Below are positions 9,804-18,640 of a stretch of DNA of 64,000 nt, piece by piece (the stretch's first letter is position 1; every line of letters begins with the position of its first letter). The translations under genes and the position numbers were made by a program. The notes beneath the pieces were generated by a model. It saw only the letters and a program-made list of their open reading frames with translations, had not been told where the DNA came from and did not search any database. This stretch comes from Vibrio marinisediminis (GTDB taxonomy: Bacteria; Pseudomonadota; Gammaproteobacteria; Enterobacterales; Vibrionaceae): the NCBI RefSeq assembly GCF_014050145.1, contig NZ_JACFYF010000012.1, forward strand, positions 1 through 64,000, given 5' to 3'.

Positions 9804-11627
9804 ATGGCCAATTTAGATTTTCACATCGTTAAACGAGTTCGCGAACAAATTGCTAAAGGTAAAGAACGCACTGCACTTAAACACAAAGTTGAAGGTGTTT
9901 GGCAGAGCATTAGCTGGACGCAGTTTGGTCAACAAGTGGATGCAGTTTCACTTGCGTTATTGGCTCAAGGACTGAGAGTACAAGATAAGATAGGGATCTT
10001 CTCGAACAACATGCCGCAATGGACTATCGCTGATTTCGCAGCGATGCAATTGCGTGGTGTTATCGTACCTATTTACCCAACGAATACTGCAGCGCAGTCT
10101 GCCTATATTCTGCAAAACGCTGATGTGAAGGTGCTCTTTGTTGGTGAACAATCTCAGTTCGATGTCGCAGTTTCTATTTTTGAACAATGTGAACAACTAG
10201 AACTGATCGTCGCGATGTCAAAAGGCATCGACATAAACGGTTGTGAATTCGCAATGGGTTGGGATGAGTTTGTCGCTAAAGGCTGCTCAAGTCACCAAGT
10301 TGAGCTTGAAGAGCGTCTTGCTCAAGCTAGCCTAGATGATCTCCTGACTTTGATTTATACCTCTGGCACCACTGGTCAACCTAAAGGCGTGATGCTGGAT
10401 TACACCAACATTGGTGCACAACTACAAGGTCACGATGAGCGTCTAAGCCTGTCTCAAGATGATGTATCCTTGGCATTTTTGCCGTTATCACATGTATTTG
10501 AACGCGCATGGACTTTCTATGTGCTGTATAAGGGCGCGACCAATTGTTACTTACAAGACACAATGCAAGTGCGAGACGCACTGAGCGAAGTTCGTCCGAC
10601 GGTAATGAGTGCAGTGCCTCGCTTCTACGAAAAAATCTTCTCTGCTATTCATGAGAAAGTGGCCAAAGCCCCATTTGCTCGCAAAGTGATGTTTACTTGG
10701 GCGGTGAATATGGGGGCGAAGATGGCAGTGTGCCATCAAGAAGGTCGCAAGCCATCGCTGCTGCTGAAAAAGTCCCATAAGCTGGCAGATAAAATCGTGC
10801 TATCTAAGCTGCGCGCACTGCTTGGCGGTCGTATTAACTTTATGCCATGTGGTGGTGCCAAACTTGACGAAACCATCGGACGTTTTTTCCATGCGATTGG
10901 TATTAACGTTAAGCTCGGTTACGGCATGACAGAAACGACGGCAACAGTTTCCTGCTGGGATGATAAGTGCTTTAACCCTGACTCGATCGGTATGTCAATG
11001 CCAGGAGCGCAAGTAAAAATTGGTGAGAACAACGAAATTTTAGTTCGTGGTCCAATGGTGATGCGTGGCTATTACAAGATGCCAGAAGAGACAGCGCAGA
11101 CGTTTGATGAGCATGGTTTCCTTAAAACGGGAGATGCCGGTCATATCGATGAAAATGGTAATTTGTTTATTACTGACCGCATCAAAGAGCTAATGAAAAC
11201 CTCTAATGGTAAATACATTGCTCCACAAGTTGTTGAAGGCGCGATCGGCAAGGATCATTTTATTGAGCAAATTGCGGTTATCGCGGATACACGTAAGTTT
11301 GTATCAGCATTGATTGTTCCTTGCTACGACAGCTTAGAAGAGTATGCGAAAGAGCTGAATATTAAGTATCACGATCGTGTTGAATTGATTAAGCACAACC
11401 AAATCATCGAGATGCTAGAAAAGCGCGTTAACGATTTGCAAAAAGAGTTGGCGAAGTTTGAGCAAGTGAAGAAATTTAAACTACTACCAAAAGCATTTTC
11501 GATGGATGATGGTGAATTAACACCGACGCAAAAACTGCGCCGTAAAGTGATTCACGACAAATACCAAAATGAAATTGAAGAAATGTACAACGATAAGCCA
11601 TCAGAGACGAAGTCATCTGAGAAGTAG
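9804..11627 (+). CDS. Long-chain acyl-CoA synthetase (AMP-forming)
   Basis: This 607-aa ANL-superfamily adenylate-forming enzyme activates fatty acids to acyl-CoA through an acyl-AMP intermediate. The AMP-binding P-loop [16 protein letters not shown] is at about 183-198. The [12 protein letters not shown] motif (A5) lies near 373-384, and [11 protein letters not shown] with [19 protein letters not shown] (A7-A10) follows toward the C-terminus. The sequence resembles the FadD15-like long-chain class rather than E. coli FadD itself. The gene is single, with its own terminator, between leuO and ilvI; no functional link to amino-acid synthesis is evident. The start has an AAGGTAG site about 10 nt upstream. 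Confidence 0.9.
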   Translation: MANLDFHIVKRVREQIAKGKERTALKHKVEGVWQSISWTQFGQQVDAVSLALLAQGLRVQDKIGIFSNNMPQWTIADFAAMQLRGVIVPIYPTNTAAQSAYILQNADVKVLFVGEQSQFDVAVSIFEQCEQLELIVAMSKGIDINGCEFAMGWDEFVAKGCSSHQVELEERLAQASLDDLLTLIYTSGTTGQPKGVMLDYTNIGAQLQGHDERLSLSQDDVSLAFLPLSHVFERAWTFYVLYKGATNCYLQDTMQVRDALSEVRPTVMSAVPRFYEKIFSAIHEKVAKAPFARKVMFTWAVNMGAKMAVCHQEGRKPSLLLKKSHKLADKIVLSKLRALLGGRINFMPCGGAKLDETIGRFFHAIGINVKLGYGMTETTATVSCWDDKCFNPDSIGMSMPGAQVKIGENNEILVRGPMVMRGYYKMPEETAQTFDEHGFLKTGDAGHIDENGNLFITDRIKELMKTSNGKYIAPQVVEGAIGKDHFIEQIAVIADTRKFVSALIVPCYDSLEEYAKELNIKYHDRVELIKHNQIIEMLEKRVNDLQKELAKFEQVKKFKLLPKAFSMDDGELTPTQKLRRKVIHDKYQNEIEEMYNDKPSETKSSEK

Positions 11628-11657
11628 CATGATGTTGTTCTTCATTTAGCCATTCCG

Positions 11658-11685
11658 ATCCCCAGCTATGCTGGGGATTTTTTTT
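11658..11685 (+). terminator. Terminator of the acyl-CoA synthetase gene
   Basis: ATCCCCAGC and GCTGGGGAT form a 9-bp stem with a TAT loop, followed by about eight T. Confidence 0.9.
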
Positions 11686-12017
11686 ATCTGCTGGATAAAT
11701 TATGTTGGTGAAAAATTATCCACCTTTTTTATTGCTGCTGTCATTATTAGATGCTGAGTTCTCGATTTAACCCTTGGTAGATAAACTGCTATCAAGGGGA
11801 TTGCCAATATTGTGTGGGTTATGAGAGAAAAGTCGCAATAGATTCCTTGAAAATAAAACGTTACATTTGTTGCCATATCTTGTGTTTTGTTATGACAACA
11901 CGCAAGACATAGAGAAGAAGTGGAAGTCTTTCTATTAGGCTAAAAGTAAGCCCTAGACTATGTGATTACTGCTCAACTTATTGACCTGATAAGTTGGATG
12001 CAGACAAGGAGAATAAT
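11686..12017 (+). promoter_or_regulatory. ilvIH upstream region
   Basis: This 330-bp AT-rich gap has no gene. Directly before the ilvI ribosome site (AAGGAG near 12006) CAACTTAT (11974-11981) and ATAAGTTG (11989-11996) form a perfect 8-bp hairpin. I found no branched-chain-rich leader peptide; the one short frame (ATG near 11893) encodes MTTRKT. In enterobacteria ilvIH is activated by Lrp from a long upstream region, which would fit this gap, but individual Lrp sites cannot be called by eye. Confidence 0.4.
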
Positions 12018-13742
12018 ATGACAGCAATGTTGTCCGGTAATGAGATGGTTGTGCAGTCTCTTATCGAAGAAGGCGTTGAACAAATTTTCGGTTATCCAGG
12101 CGGTTCCGTATTGGATATCTATGATGCACTTCATGCTAAAACCGACCAAATCAAACATGTCCTCGTTCGTCATGAACAAGCCGCCACTCATATGGCAGAC
12201 GGCTACGCACGAGCTACGGGAAAACCCGGTGTCGTTCTGGTCTGTTCAGGGCCGGGTGCAACTAACACCATTACCGGTATCGCTACTGCTTATATGGACT
12301 CGATTCCAATGATCGTTATTTCAGGCAATGTGCCGAATAACTTAATTGGTAATGACGCTTTCCAAGAATGCGATATTGTGGGTGTCTCACGCCCTGTGGT
12401 GAAACATAGCTTTTTAGTTAAAAAAGCGGAAGACATTCCTGAAACGGTTAAAAAAGCATTTTATATTGCAACCACAGGTCGTCCTGGGCCTGTGGTGATT
12501 GATTTACCCAAAGACGTGATGAACCCGTTAGTAAAACTGCCATATGAATACCCATCAGCTGTTGCTATGCGTTCTTATAAGCCAACCACAACAGGTCATA
12601 AAGGTCAGATTAAAAAGGCACTAAAAGCGCTGCTAGAAGCGAAAAAACCGGTGCTTTATGTTGGTGGTGGTGCCGTTATTGCTGAAGCGGATGCGCCGCT
12701 ATTTAAGCTTGCGGATACTCTAAACCTGCCGGTTGTCAGTACGCTAATGGGGCTAGGTGCCTTCCCTGGTACCCATAAAAATTCATTGGGCATGTTGGGT
12801 ATGCATGGTACCTACGAAGCGAATATGGCGATGCATGGTGCAGATTTGATCTTTGGGGTAGGGGTACGTTTTGATGATCGTACCACTAACAACCTTGAGA
12901 AGTACTGCCCAGACGCCAAGATCATGCACATTGATATTGATCCATCTTCGATTTCCAAAACGGTGAAAGCGGATCTGCCAATTGTCGGTTCAGCGGATAA
13001 AGTGTTGCAATCGATGGTTAACTTGCTGGTGGATCAAGGCGGATCAAACGATGAGCAGGCATTGAATTCGTGGTGGGATGAGATCCAAACATGGCGAAAT
13101 AAGCAATGTTTAAGCTATGACACCTCTTCAGAGCGTATTAAGCCACAACAAGTAATTGAAACACTGCATAAGCTAACCAATGGTGATGCCTATGTCGCTT
13201 CGGATGTGGGACAGCATCAAATGTTTGCTGCATTGTACTATCCGTTTAATAAGCCACGTCGTTGGATTAATTCAGGTGGTCTTGGCACGATGGGCTTCGG
13301 TCTTCCTGCGGGGATGGGGGTTAAATTCGCCAAGCCAGATGAAGAAGTGGTGGTGGTGACAGGGGATGGCAGTATCCAGATGAATATTCAAGAGCTGTCA
13401 ACGGCAATGCAATATGACATCCCAGTGAAGATCATCAACCTAAACAACCGATTCTTAGGCATGGTTAAGCAGTGGCAAGATATTATTTATCAAGGTCGTC
13501 ATTCCAACTCTTATATGAGTTCCGTCCCTGATTTTGCTGCGATCGCGGAAGCGTATGGTCATGTAGGTATTCGTATCGAAACACCGGATCAACTTGAAGC
13601 GGGTCTAAAACAAGCTTTAGAGCTGAAAGATCGATTGGTGTTTGTCGATATTAACGTCGATGAAACAGAGCATGTCTACCCGATGCAAATTAAAGGCGAG
13701 GGGATGGATAAGATGTGGCTAAGCAAGACGGAGCGTACCTAA
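12018..13742 (+). CDS. ilvI: Acetolactate synthase III large subunit
   Basis: This 574-aa thiamine-diphosphate enzyme makes acetolactate from pyruvate, or acetohydroxybutyrate, for valine, leucine and isoleucine. Visible are the N-terminal catalytic Glu region [15 protein letters not shown], the FAD domain, and the ThDP/Mg motif starting at GDGSIQMN in the C-terminal domain. The start is the ATG at 12018, 6 nt after an AAGGAG site. An upstream in-frame extension of eight residues lacks support. It is followed after 1 nt by ilvH, the regulatory subunit, as in E. coli ilvIH. Confidence 0.97.
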   Translation: MTAMLSGNEMVVQSLIEEGVEQIFGYPGGSVLDIYDALHAKTDQIKHVLVRHEQAATHMADGYARATGKPGVVLVCSGPGATNTITGIATAYMDSIPMIVISGNVPNNLIGNDAFQECDIVGVSRPVVKHSFLVKKAEDIPETVKKAFYIATTGRPGPVVIDLPKDVMNPLVKLPYEYPSAVAMRSYKPTTTGHKGQIKKALKALLEAKKPVLYVGGGAVIAEADAPLFKLADTLNLPVVSTLMGLGAFPGTHKNSLGMLGMHGTYEANMAMHGADLIFGVGVRFDDRTTNNLEKYCPDAKIMHIDIDPSSISKTVKADLPIVGSADKVLQSMVNLLVDQGGSNDEQALNSWWDEIQTWRNKQCLSYDTSSERIKPQQVIETLHKLTNGDAYVASDVGQHQMFAALYYPFNKPRRWINSGGLGTMGFGLPAGMGVKFAKPDEEVVVVTGDGSIQMNIQELSTAMQYDIPVKIINLNNRFLGMVKQWQDIIYQGRHSNSYMSSVPDFAAIAEAYGHVGIRIETPDQLEAGLKQALELKDRLVFVDINVDETEHVYPMQIKGEGMDKMWLSKTERT

Positions 13743-13743
13743 T

Positions 13744-14238
13744 ATGAGACATATCATTTCACTATTATTAGAAAACCAACCGGGTGCACTGTCGCGAGTA
13801 GTTGGCTTGTTCTCTCAGCGTGGCTACAACATCGAGTCTTTAACAGTATCTCCGACCGATGATGAAACGCTCTCTCGCCTGAATATCACCACCATATCGG
13901 ATGATATGGAGTTAGAGCAGATCCAAAAGCAATTGCATAAGTTGATTGATGTGCTCAAGGTTCAGGAAGTGACTGAATTTGAGCATATTGAACGTGAATT
14001 GTTGATGGTTAAAGTTAAAGCCAGCGGTTTTGCCCGTGCGGAAGTGAAGCGCACAGCGGATATCTTCCGTGGTCAAATTGTTGATGTGACGGCTGCTCAG
14101 TACACGGTTCAGTTAACTGGCACCAGTGAAAAATTGGATGCGTTTATTCTTGCTCTTTCCGAAGTGACGGAAGTGATTGAAGTGGCGCGTAGTGGTGTAG
14201 TTGGTATTGCTCGAGGTGAACGAGCACTCAAACCTTAG
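13744..14238 (+). CDS. ilvH: Acetolactate synthase III small (regulatory) subunit
   Basis: This 164-aa subunit starts MRHIISLLLENQPGALSRVVG, an ACT domain (about residues 1-77) that binds valine for feedback inhibition. A second alpha/beta domain follows, needed to activate the catalytic subunit. Full length for the family (E. coli 163 aa). The start is 1 nt after the ilvI stop, indicating coupled translation and fixed stoichiometry. A strong bidirectional terminator ends the operon. Confidence 0.97.
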   Translation: MRHIISLLLENQPGALSRVVGLFSQRGYNIESLTVSPTDDETLSRLNITTISDDMELEQIQKQLHKLIDVLKVQEVTEFEHIERELLMVKVKASGFARAEVKRTADIFRGQIVDVTAAQYTVQLTGTSEKLDAFILALSEVTEVIEVARSGVVGIARGERALKP

Positions 14239-14254
14239 AGTAACTATAAGTAAT

Positions 14255-14284
14255 AAAAAACCACCGAATATTCGGTGGTTTTTT
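14255..14284. terminator. Bidirectional terminator between ilvH and serA
   Basis: A nearly perfect palindrome, AAAAAACCACCGAA with its complement, has T runs on both strands. It serves ilvIH on plus and serA on minus. Confidence 0.9.
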
Positions 14285-14305
14285 ATTAGCGTGCTGACAA
14301 AAAGC

Positions 14306-15535
14306 TTAGTGTAGGATTCGTGCGCGAATGGTGCCTTCGATTCCTTTTAGCTTTTCTAGTGCTTCTTCAGAACGTTCTGTTTCCACATCAATTACTACGT
14401 AACCGATATCAGCCGCAGTTTGAAGGTACTGACCGGCAATGTTAATTCCTTCTTCAGCGAAGATGGTGTTAATTTGCGTCATGATGCCCGGGCGGTTCTG
14501 GTGCGTATGCAGCAGACGTGAACAGTCACGGTGTTCTGGTAGCGCAACTTCTGGGAAGTTGACACTTGATAGTGTAGAACCGTTGTCTGAGTATTTGGCG
14601 AGTTTACCCGCCACTTCCACACCGATGTTCTCTTGTGCTTCTTGCGTAGAGCCACCTACGTGCGGTGTTAGAATTACGTTGTCGTACTTTTGTAGCGGAG
14701 ACTCAAACGCGCCGGCATTGGTTTTTGGCTCGACAGGGAATACATCAATGGCCGCTCCGGATACGTGACCCGCTTCAAGCGAGTGGCACAGTGCTTCAAT
14801 GTCGACCACGGTTCCGCGTGCGGCGTTAATAAAGATTGCTCCAGGCTTCATTCGGGCGAATTCGTCAGCACCCATCATGTTCTTCGTTTCAGCTGTTTCA
14901 GGAACATGCAGAGAAATAACATCACACTTATTCAGCAGTTCACTCATGGTAGCAACTTGGGTTGCGTTACCTAATGACAGTTTGTTCTCGATGTCATAGT
15001 AGTAAACGCGCATGCCTAAGTTTTCTGCAATGATACCAAGTTGGGTGCCGATATGACCGTAACCAATGATACCAAGACGCTTACCGCGAGCTTCATATGA
15101 GTTCTCGGCACTTTTTTTCCAAATACCACGATGAGCAAGGGCATTTTTCTCTGGGATGCCACGTAAAAGTAGCAGGATTTGACCAAGAACTAACTCAGCA
15201 ACACTGCGAGTGTTTGAGAACGGCGCGTTAAAGACTGGAATACCGCGAACGGCTGCTGCATTAAGGTCAACTTGGTTAGTACCGATACAGAAACAGCCAA
15301 TAGCCACGAGCTTTTCTGCGGCATCGATGACGTTTTGCGATAGGTTGGTGCTTGAACGGATACCAATGAAATGCACATCTTTAATCGCCTCAATAAGCTC
15401 AGCTTCAGGTAATGAGCCTTTGTGGTATTCGATGTTGGTGTAACCCGCCGCTTGCAATACTTCGACAGAAGATGGGTGGAGACCTTCTAAGAGCAGTATT
15501 TTTATTTTTTCTTTTTCCAGTGAAACTTTGGCCAT
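14306..15535 (-). CDS. serA: D-3-phosphoglycerate dehydrogenase
   Basis: This 409-aa enzyme oxidises 3-phosphoglycerate to phosphohydroxypyruvate, the first step of serine synthesis. It has the split substrate domain, a central NAD-binding domain with LGIIGYGHIGTQLG, catalytic HVGGSTQEAQ near 290-300, and a C-terminal ACT domain (RPGIMTQINTIFAEEGINIA) that gives serine feedback inhibition. I start it at the ATG at 15535, preceded by AAGGAC, giving the usual length (E. coli 410). A 17-residue upstream extension is not family-like. A PurR-like operator lies about 100 bp upstream. It is convergent with ilvIH and followed by a shared terminator. Confidence 0.96.
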   Translation of the reverse strand: MAKVSLEKEKIKILLLEGLHPSSVEVLQAAGYTNIEYHKGSLPEAELIEAIKDVHFIGIRSSTNLSQNVIDAAEKLVAIGCFCIGTNQVDLNAAAVRGIPVFNAPFSNTRSVAELVLGQILLLLRGIPEKNALAHRGIWKKSAENSYEARGKRLGIIGYGHIGTQLGIIAENLGMRVYYYDIENKLSLGNATQVATMSELLNKCDVISLHVPETAETKNMMGADEFARMKPGAIFINAARGTVVDIEALCHSLEAGHVSGAAIDVFPVEPKTNAGAFESPLQKYDNVILTPHVGGSTQEAQENIGVEVAGKLAKYSDNGSTLSSVNFPEVALPEHRDCSRLLHTHQNRPGIMTQINTIFAEEGINIAGQYLQTAADIGYVVIDVETERSEEALEKLKGIEGTIRARILH

Positions 15536-15628
15536 TATCTTTGTCCTTAAAATGGGGAAAGGGGGCTTAAAGGGCGCACACTGCATTAAAGTGGTTAAAA
15601 CGGAAGGTTGGTTAACCGTACTTAATCA

Positions 15629-15644
15629 GCGCAAACGTTTTCCT
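15629..15644. promoter_or_regulatory. PurR-like operator upstream of serA
   Basis: GCGCAAACGTTTTCCT matches the E. coli PurR consensus ANGCAANCGNTTNCNT at 11 of the 12 defined positions; only the first A differs. It lies 94-109 bp before the serA start. Serine feeds glycine and one-carbon units for purines, so purine repression is sensible. Other LacI-family regulators bind similar sites. Confidence 0.5.
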
Positions 15645-15730
15645 TGTGCGTCTTCTGCTCACTAAGTTAACAAAAAAAATATCGTTTGGGTAAGAAAATT
15701 ACGGAATATAGAATAATTTTTAGGCTAATA

Positions 15731-15760
15731 AAATATAAAAGCAGCCCCAATTGGGACTGC
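15731..15760 (-). terminator. Probable terminator of rpiA
   Basis: On the minus strand GCAGTCCCAA and TTGGGGCTGC pair with one G-U, followed by TTTTATATTTT. The same sequence has a mismatch on plus, so it reads as a minus-strand signal. It lies about 145 nt beyond the rpiA stop, leaving a long 3' UTR. Confidence 0.6.
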
Positions 15761-15905
15761 TTGTAATGAAATAACAGAAATATCCCTTGTTAACGAGAAG
15801 AGTTCGCGTTGTGGTTGGCGCTTGTTCCTTTAGTCACATAATGCATCTATGTTTAGGTAGGATTGGCGCCGAACATCTTGCGTTTTCTATGGGATATAGG
15901 GGCTA

Positions 15906-16562
15906 TTATTCTTCGATTTTTGCACCATTTGGTGTGCCAGTGATAACGACATCAGCACCACGAGCGGCAAACAGACCGACGGTCACAACACCAGGAAGGG
16001 CGTTAATGGCACGTTCCATCTCTTTTGGATTTGAGATTTGCATGTTGTGGACATCTAGAATCACGTTACCGTTATCTGTGATAACACCTTCACGGTAAGC
16101 TGGGTCACCACCTAGTTTAACCAATTCACGTGCAACGTAAGAGCGAGCCATTGGGATCACTTCCACTGGAAGTGGGAATTGACCAAGAATATCAACGGCT
16201 TTGGTGTCATCAACGATACAGATGAACTTATCCGAGATTGCCGCGACGATTTTTTCACGAGTTAGAGCTGCACCACCGCCTTTGATCATATCGCGATAAG
16301 CATTGATTTCATCCGCGCCATCAACGTAGACATCAAGCTTGATTACTTCGTTACAATCAAAGACTTCAATGCCTAGCTCTTTTAGTTTTAGTGTTGATGC
16401 TTCTGAGCTTGATACAGCACCTTTAATGTCATCTTTAATAGTGGCAAGTGCGTCGATGAAGTGATTTACCGTAGAACCAGTACCTACGCCTACAATACTG
16501 TCTTTCTCTACATACTTAAGCGCAGCCCAAGCTGCTTCTTTTTTCATCTCATCTTGAGTCAT
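15906..16562 (-). CDS. rpiA: Ribose-5-phosphate isomerase A
   Basis: This 218-aa enzyme interconverts ribose-5-phosphate and ribulose-5-phosphate in the pentose phosphate pathway. Visible are [14 protein letters not shown] (phosphate loop), VDGADEIN (catalytic Asp pair) and [12 protein letters not shown] with the active-site Glu/Lys. Two ATGs are possible. The ATG at 16562 is preferred because AGGAG sits 6 nt before it, while the upstream ATG at 16568 directly abuts the site. The order zapA-6S-fau-rpiA-serA on one strand resembles the E. coli neighbourhood (there fau, serA and rpiA also cluster). Confidence 0.96.
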   Translation of the reverse strand: MTQDEMKKEAAWAALKYVEKDSIVGVGTGSTVNHFIDALATIKDDIKGAVSSSEASTLKLKELGIEVFDCNEVIKLDVYVDGADEINAYRDMIKGGGAALTREKIVAAISDKFICIVDDTKAVDILGQFPLPVEVIPMARSYVARELVKLGGDPAYREGVITDNGNVILDVHNMQISNPKEMERAINALPGVVTVGLFAARGADVVITGTPNGAKIEE

Positions 16563-16616
16563 GCTCATCTCCTAACTGGATGTTTAGTTAACGTTTGCGC
16601 GGCGGATTATATACCC

Positions 16617-17213
16617 TCAAGCGTGACTTTCCCATTGCCAGATCTTGCTCGGTGTCACTATTTTCGGTAGTGGCACATCCCATGATTCAATTGGTAATTT
16701 GGAGACATGTTGGCAATCGTGCGCTAGACCTATCGGCTTGGGTCCACGTTGGTGGTGAAACCACGGAGCTAAAGTGCGGTCGTAGTAGCCTCCCCCCATA
16801 CCTAGGCGATGCCCCGTTGAGTCGAAACCGACCAGTGGGGTGAAGACTAAATCCAGTTGATGAACTGGCTTAATGAGGGATTGTTTTAGTTTGGGCTCTA
16901 AGATGCGGTATTGATTTAATACCATCTCAGTATCGGCTTGATAGTGAAGAAACAGTAAGTGCCCTTTAGAGAACGGGTGGATGACAGGCAAGTAAACCTG
17001 TTTGCCTTGTTGCCAAAGCCATTCAATTAAGGGAGTTGTGTCAATTTCACCATCAGCGCTTAGATATAAAGCAATATGATCCGCGTGCAGGATTTCAGGT
17101 AAGTTTGAAATCTGTTTGGCGAGTTGGCTGCCAGCTTGTTGCTGGAACTGAGGTGAAAGCTGTTGTCGCAGTTGGCGAATTTGCTGACGAAATTCTTGTC
17201 GAGAGAGATTCAT
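16617..17213 (-). CDS. fau: 5-formyltetrahydrofolate cyclo-ligase
   Basis: This 198-aa ATP-dependent enzyme (YgfA family) converts 5-formyl-THF to 5,10-methenyl-THF, recycling a folate that accumulates in resting cells. The family signature GFDSTGHRLGMGGGYYDR is intact near 130-147, and an N-terminal basic helix precedes the ATP site. It lies immediately downstream of 6S RNA on the same strand, the conserved ssrS-fau dicistron, so it is probably made by readthrough of the 6S transcript. Its own ribosome site is weak. Confidence 0.93.
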   Translation of the reverse strand: MNLSRQEFRQQIRQLRQQLSPQFQQQAGSQLAKQISNLPEILHADHIALYLSADGEIDTTPLIEWLWQQGKQVYLPVIHPFSKGHLLFLHYQADTEMVLNQYRILEPKLKQSLIKPVHQLDLVFTPLVGFDSTGHRLGMGGGYYDRTLAPWFHHQRGPKPIGLAHDCQHVSKLPIESWDVPLPKIVTPSKIWQWESHA

Positions 17214-17244
17214 GATATACCCGCTTTAGTTGGGGTATTGAAGG

Positions 17245-17425
17245 ATACCCCAGAGTGCCGTCGGAGATTCTGACCCTTGAACCAGCTGGTTCAAGGCGGA
17301 TCAGCAATGATGACCGTAGGCTTCTCGGTACGTGCCGAGCTTGCTCAATAGCCGTCAAGTACTAATCCTTTGGGATTGCTTATCGGCTCAGGGACGTAAT
17401 CCCACTAACGTACACTCCAGGGTAA
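17245..17425 (-). ncRNA. ssrS: 6S RNA
   Basis: This RNA of about 181 nt on the minus strand lies between zapA and fau, the conserved ssrS position. The ends pair as the closing stem: ACCCUGGAGUG at the 5' side with CACUCUGGGGU at the 3' side (11 bp with two wobbles). The conserved internal pieces CCCUGAGCCGAUA, ACCGAGAAGCCU, CGCCUUGAACC and GGUUCAAGGGU match enterobacterial 6S in order. 6S RNA mimics an open promoter and sequesters sigma70 RNA polymerase in stationary phase. Ends are accurate to a few nt; the precursor probably extends into fau. Confidence 0.93.
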
Positions 17426-17437
17426 AACTGGACTTAC

Positions 17438-17466
17438 ATTGTACAGCACTCACTGCGATTAGTCAG
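17438..17466 (-). promoter_or_regulatory. Promoter of 6S RNA
   Basis: On the minus strand CTGACT (17466-17461), a 17-nt spacer and TACAAT (17443-17438) stand just before the 6S 5' end. Confidence 0.65.
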
Positions 17467-17485
17467 TGGCTCTACAAGTAAAGAT

Positions 17486-17815
17486 TTAAGATAAAGCTGA
17501 CGGCTTTCCTGGCTGTACTTTACTTAGTGCATCATCTAATGATGCTGAGAGCTTTTCCATTCGCTCATTGAGTTGCTCGTGCAACTCTTGCTGTTGTTGG
17601 GTAGATGAATCACGAGCTTCCAAGTCATAACAGCAGTTCAGTGCCGCGATGGTCAGCAAATGCACCTCGTTGGTCACTTTGGTCTTGTCTGTCATATCTT
17701 TCAAACGATCATTTAGTCGTTTGGCGGCTTGAAGCAGCGCTTCTTCCTGACCCGCTGGGCAGTTAACTCTCGTCAACTTACCTAAAATTTCAACTTCTAC
17801 CGCTTGGCTACTCAT
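17486..17815 (-). CDS. zapA: Cell division protein ZapA
   Basis: This 109-aa FtsZ-associated protein promotes Z-ring bundling at midcell. The N-terminal beta domain (VEVEILGKLTRVNCPAGQEE) is followed by a long helix that forms the tetrameric coiled coil (about 65-100, rich in Gln/Leu/Glu). Length matches E. coli (109 aa). The start is the ATG at 17815; an upstream GTG would add two residues. It is the first gene of the zapA-ssrS-fau group and divergent from ygfB. Confidence 0.93.
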   Translation of the reverse strand: MSSQAVEVEILGKLTRVNCPAGQEEALLQAAKRLNDRLKDMTDKTKVTNEVHLLTIAALNCCYDLEARDSSTQQQQELHEQLNERMEKLSASLDDALSKVQPGKPSALS

Positions 17816-18049
17816 ATCCACTCTACACTTTAATTAAGGTGACAATGCAGACCATCACCGAGGAGGAAACTATAGAAAAAGCCTTGTTAAGATTCAAGTC
17901 TTTCCCGTGCAACAAAGGCAAAACAAAGGGTAATGACACAGTAATTGGGCAAATTGTGTAAAAGGCGCTCATTATTAGCTTGTTGTTCATTTTCGCTTTT
18001 CCCTCAAAGTGGTAGGATTAAGCATTATTTAGCAAAACTAGGTTTACCC

Positions 18050-18628
18050 ATGAGTAACATCTCTCTTCCTGATTACTTAACCTTCGCAAGCGAAATGCAA
18101 TCTGCAGGCTTAGCGGTTAATCCTGCTGAGTTACACGGCTTATTAAGTGGGATGATCAGTGGTGGTTTGAGTCTGACTGACAAAAGCTGGCAGCCACTGA
18201 TTTTTGATTACACCAATGAAGGTATGGGCTGGCCAGATAAAACGTTGACGCTTGCTCAACAAACGCTTGATGCCACGATCAAAGAGATGACAGGTACCGA
18301 TATGGAGTTGTCTTTATTGCTACCGGATGAAGAAGCAAGTGCCAGCTTGTTTGATCTTGCAGATGGTCTAGCAGATTGGGTTAACCACTATATCTCTGGT
18401 TTAGGATTAGTGGCGACGGAATTTAAAAAAGCGTCAACTCAAGCGAAAGAAGCGTTAGGTGATCTTGAAGAGATCGCCAAGCTAGGCATTGATGAAGACG
18501 ATGATCTACAAGAGCAAGCGGCTTTGCTAGAACAAGTGATTGAGCATGTAAAAGTTTGCGTGTTGACGATTCACGCTGAATTTGGACAAAAGCCTGTTCA
18601 GCCTCAATCTGCACCAACTATTCATTAA
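18050..18628 (+). CDS. ygfB: YgfB/YecA-family (UPF0149) protein
   Basis: This 192-aa soluble, mostly helical acidic protein belongs to UPF0149. Typical features are the [12 protein letters not shown] segment near 28-39 and the [15 protein letters not shown] block in the middle. Start at ATG 18050, since 35 upstream in-frame residues are cysteine-rich and unlike the family. It heads ygfB-ubiH-ubiI, and sits divergent from zapA as in E. coli. In E. coli pepP lies between ygfB and ubiH; here ygfB is followed directly by ubiH, so pepP is not in this cluster. The molecular function in Vibrio is unknown. Confidence 0.88.
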   Translation: MSNISLPDYLTFASEMQSAGLAVNPAELHGLLSGMISGGLSLTDKSWQPLIFDYTNEGMGWPDKTLTLAQQTLDATIKEMTGTDMELSLLLPDEEASASLFDLADGLADWVNHYISGLGLVATEFKKASTQAKEALGDLEEIAKLGIDEDDDLQEQAALLEQVIEHVKVCVLTIHAEFGQKPVQPQSAPTIH

Positions 18629-18640
18629 GTAGGTTGTTAA

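Noticed and set aside
11893-11913. Leader peptide for ilvIH
   Set aside because: The only short frame is MTTRKT, without branched-chain codons and without a following attenuator.
15787-16098. 103-codon plus-strand frame at the end of rpiA
   Set aside because: Most of it is antisense to rpiA and it has no recognisable domain or ribosome site.
17095-17358. 87-codon minus frame across 6S RNA and fau
   Set aside because: It overlaps the structured 6S RNA and runs in a different frame of fau.
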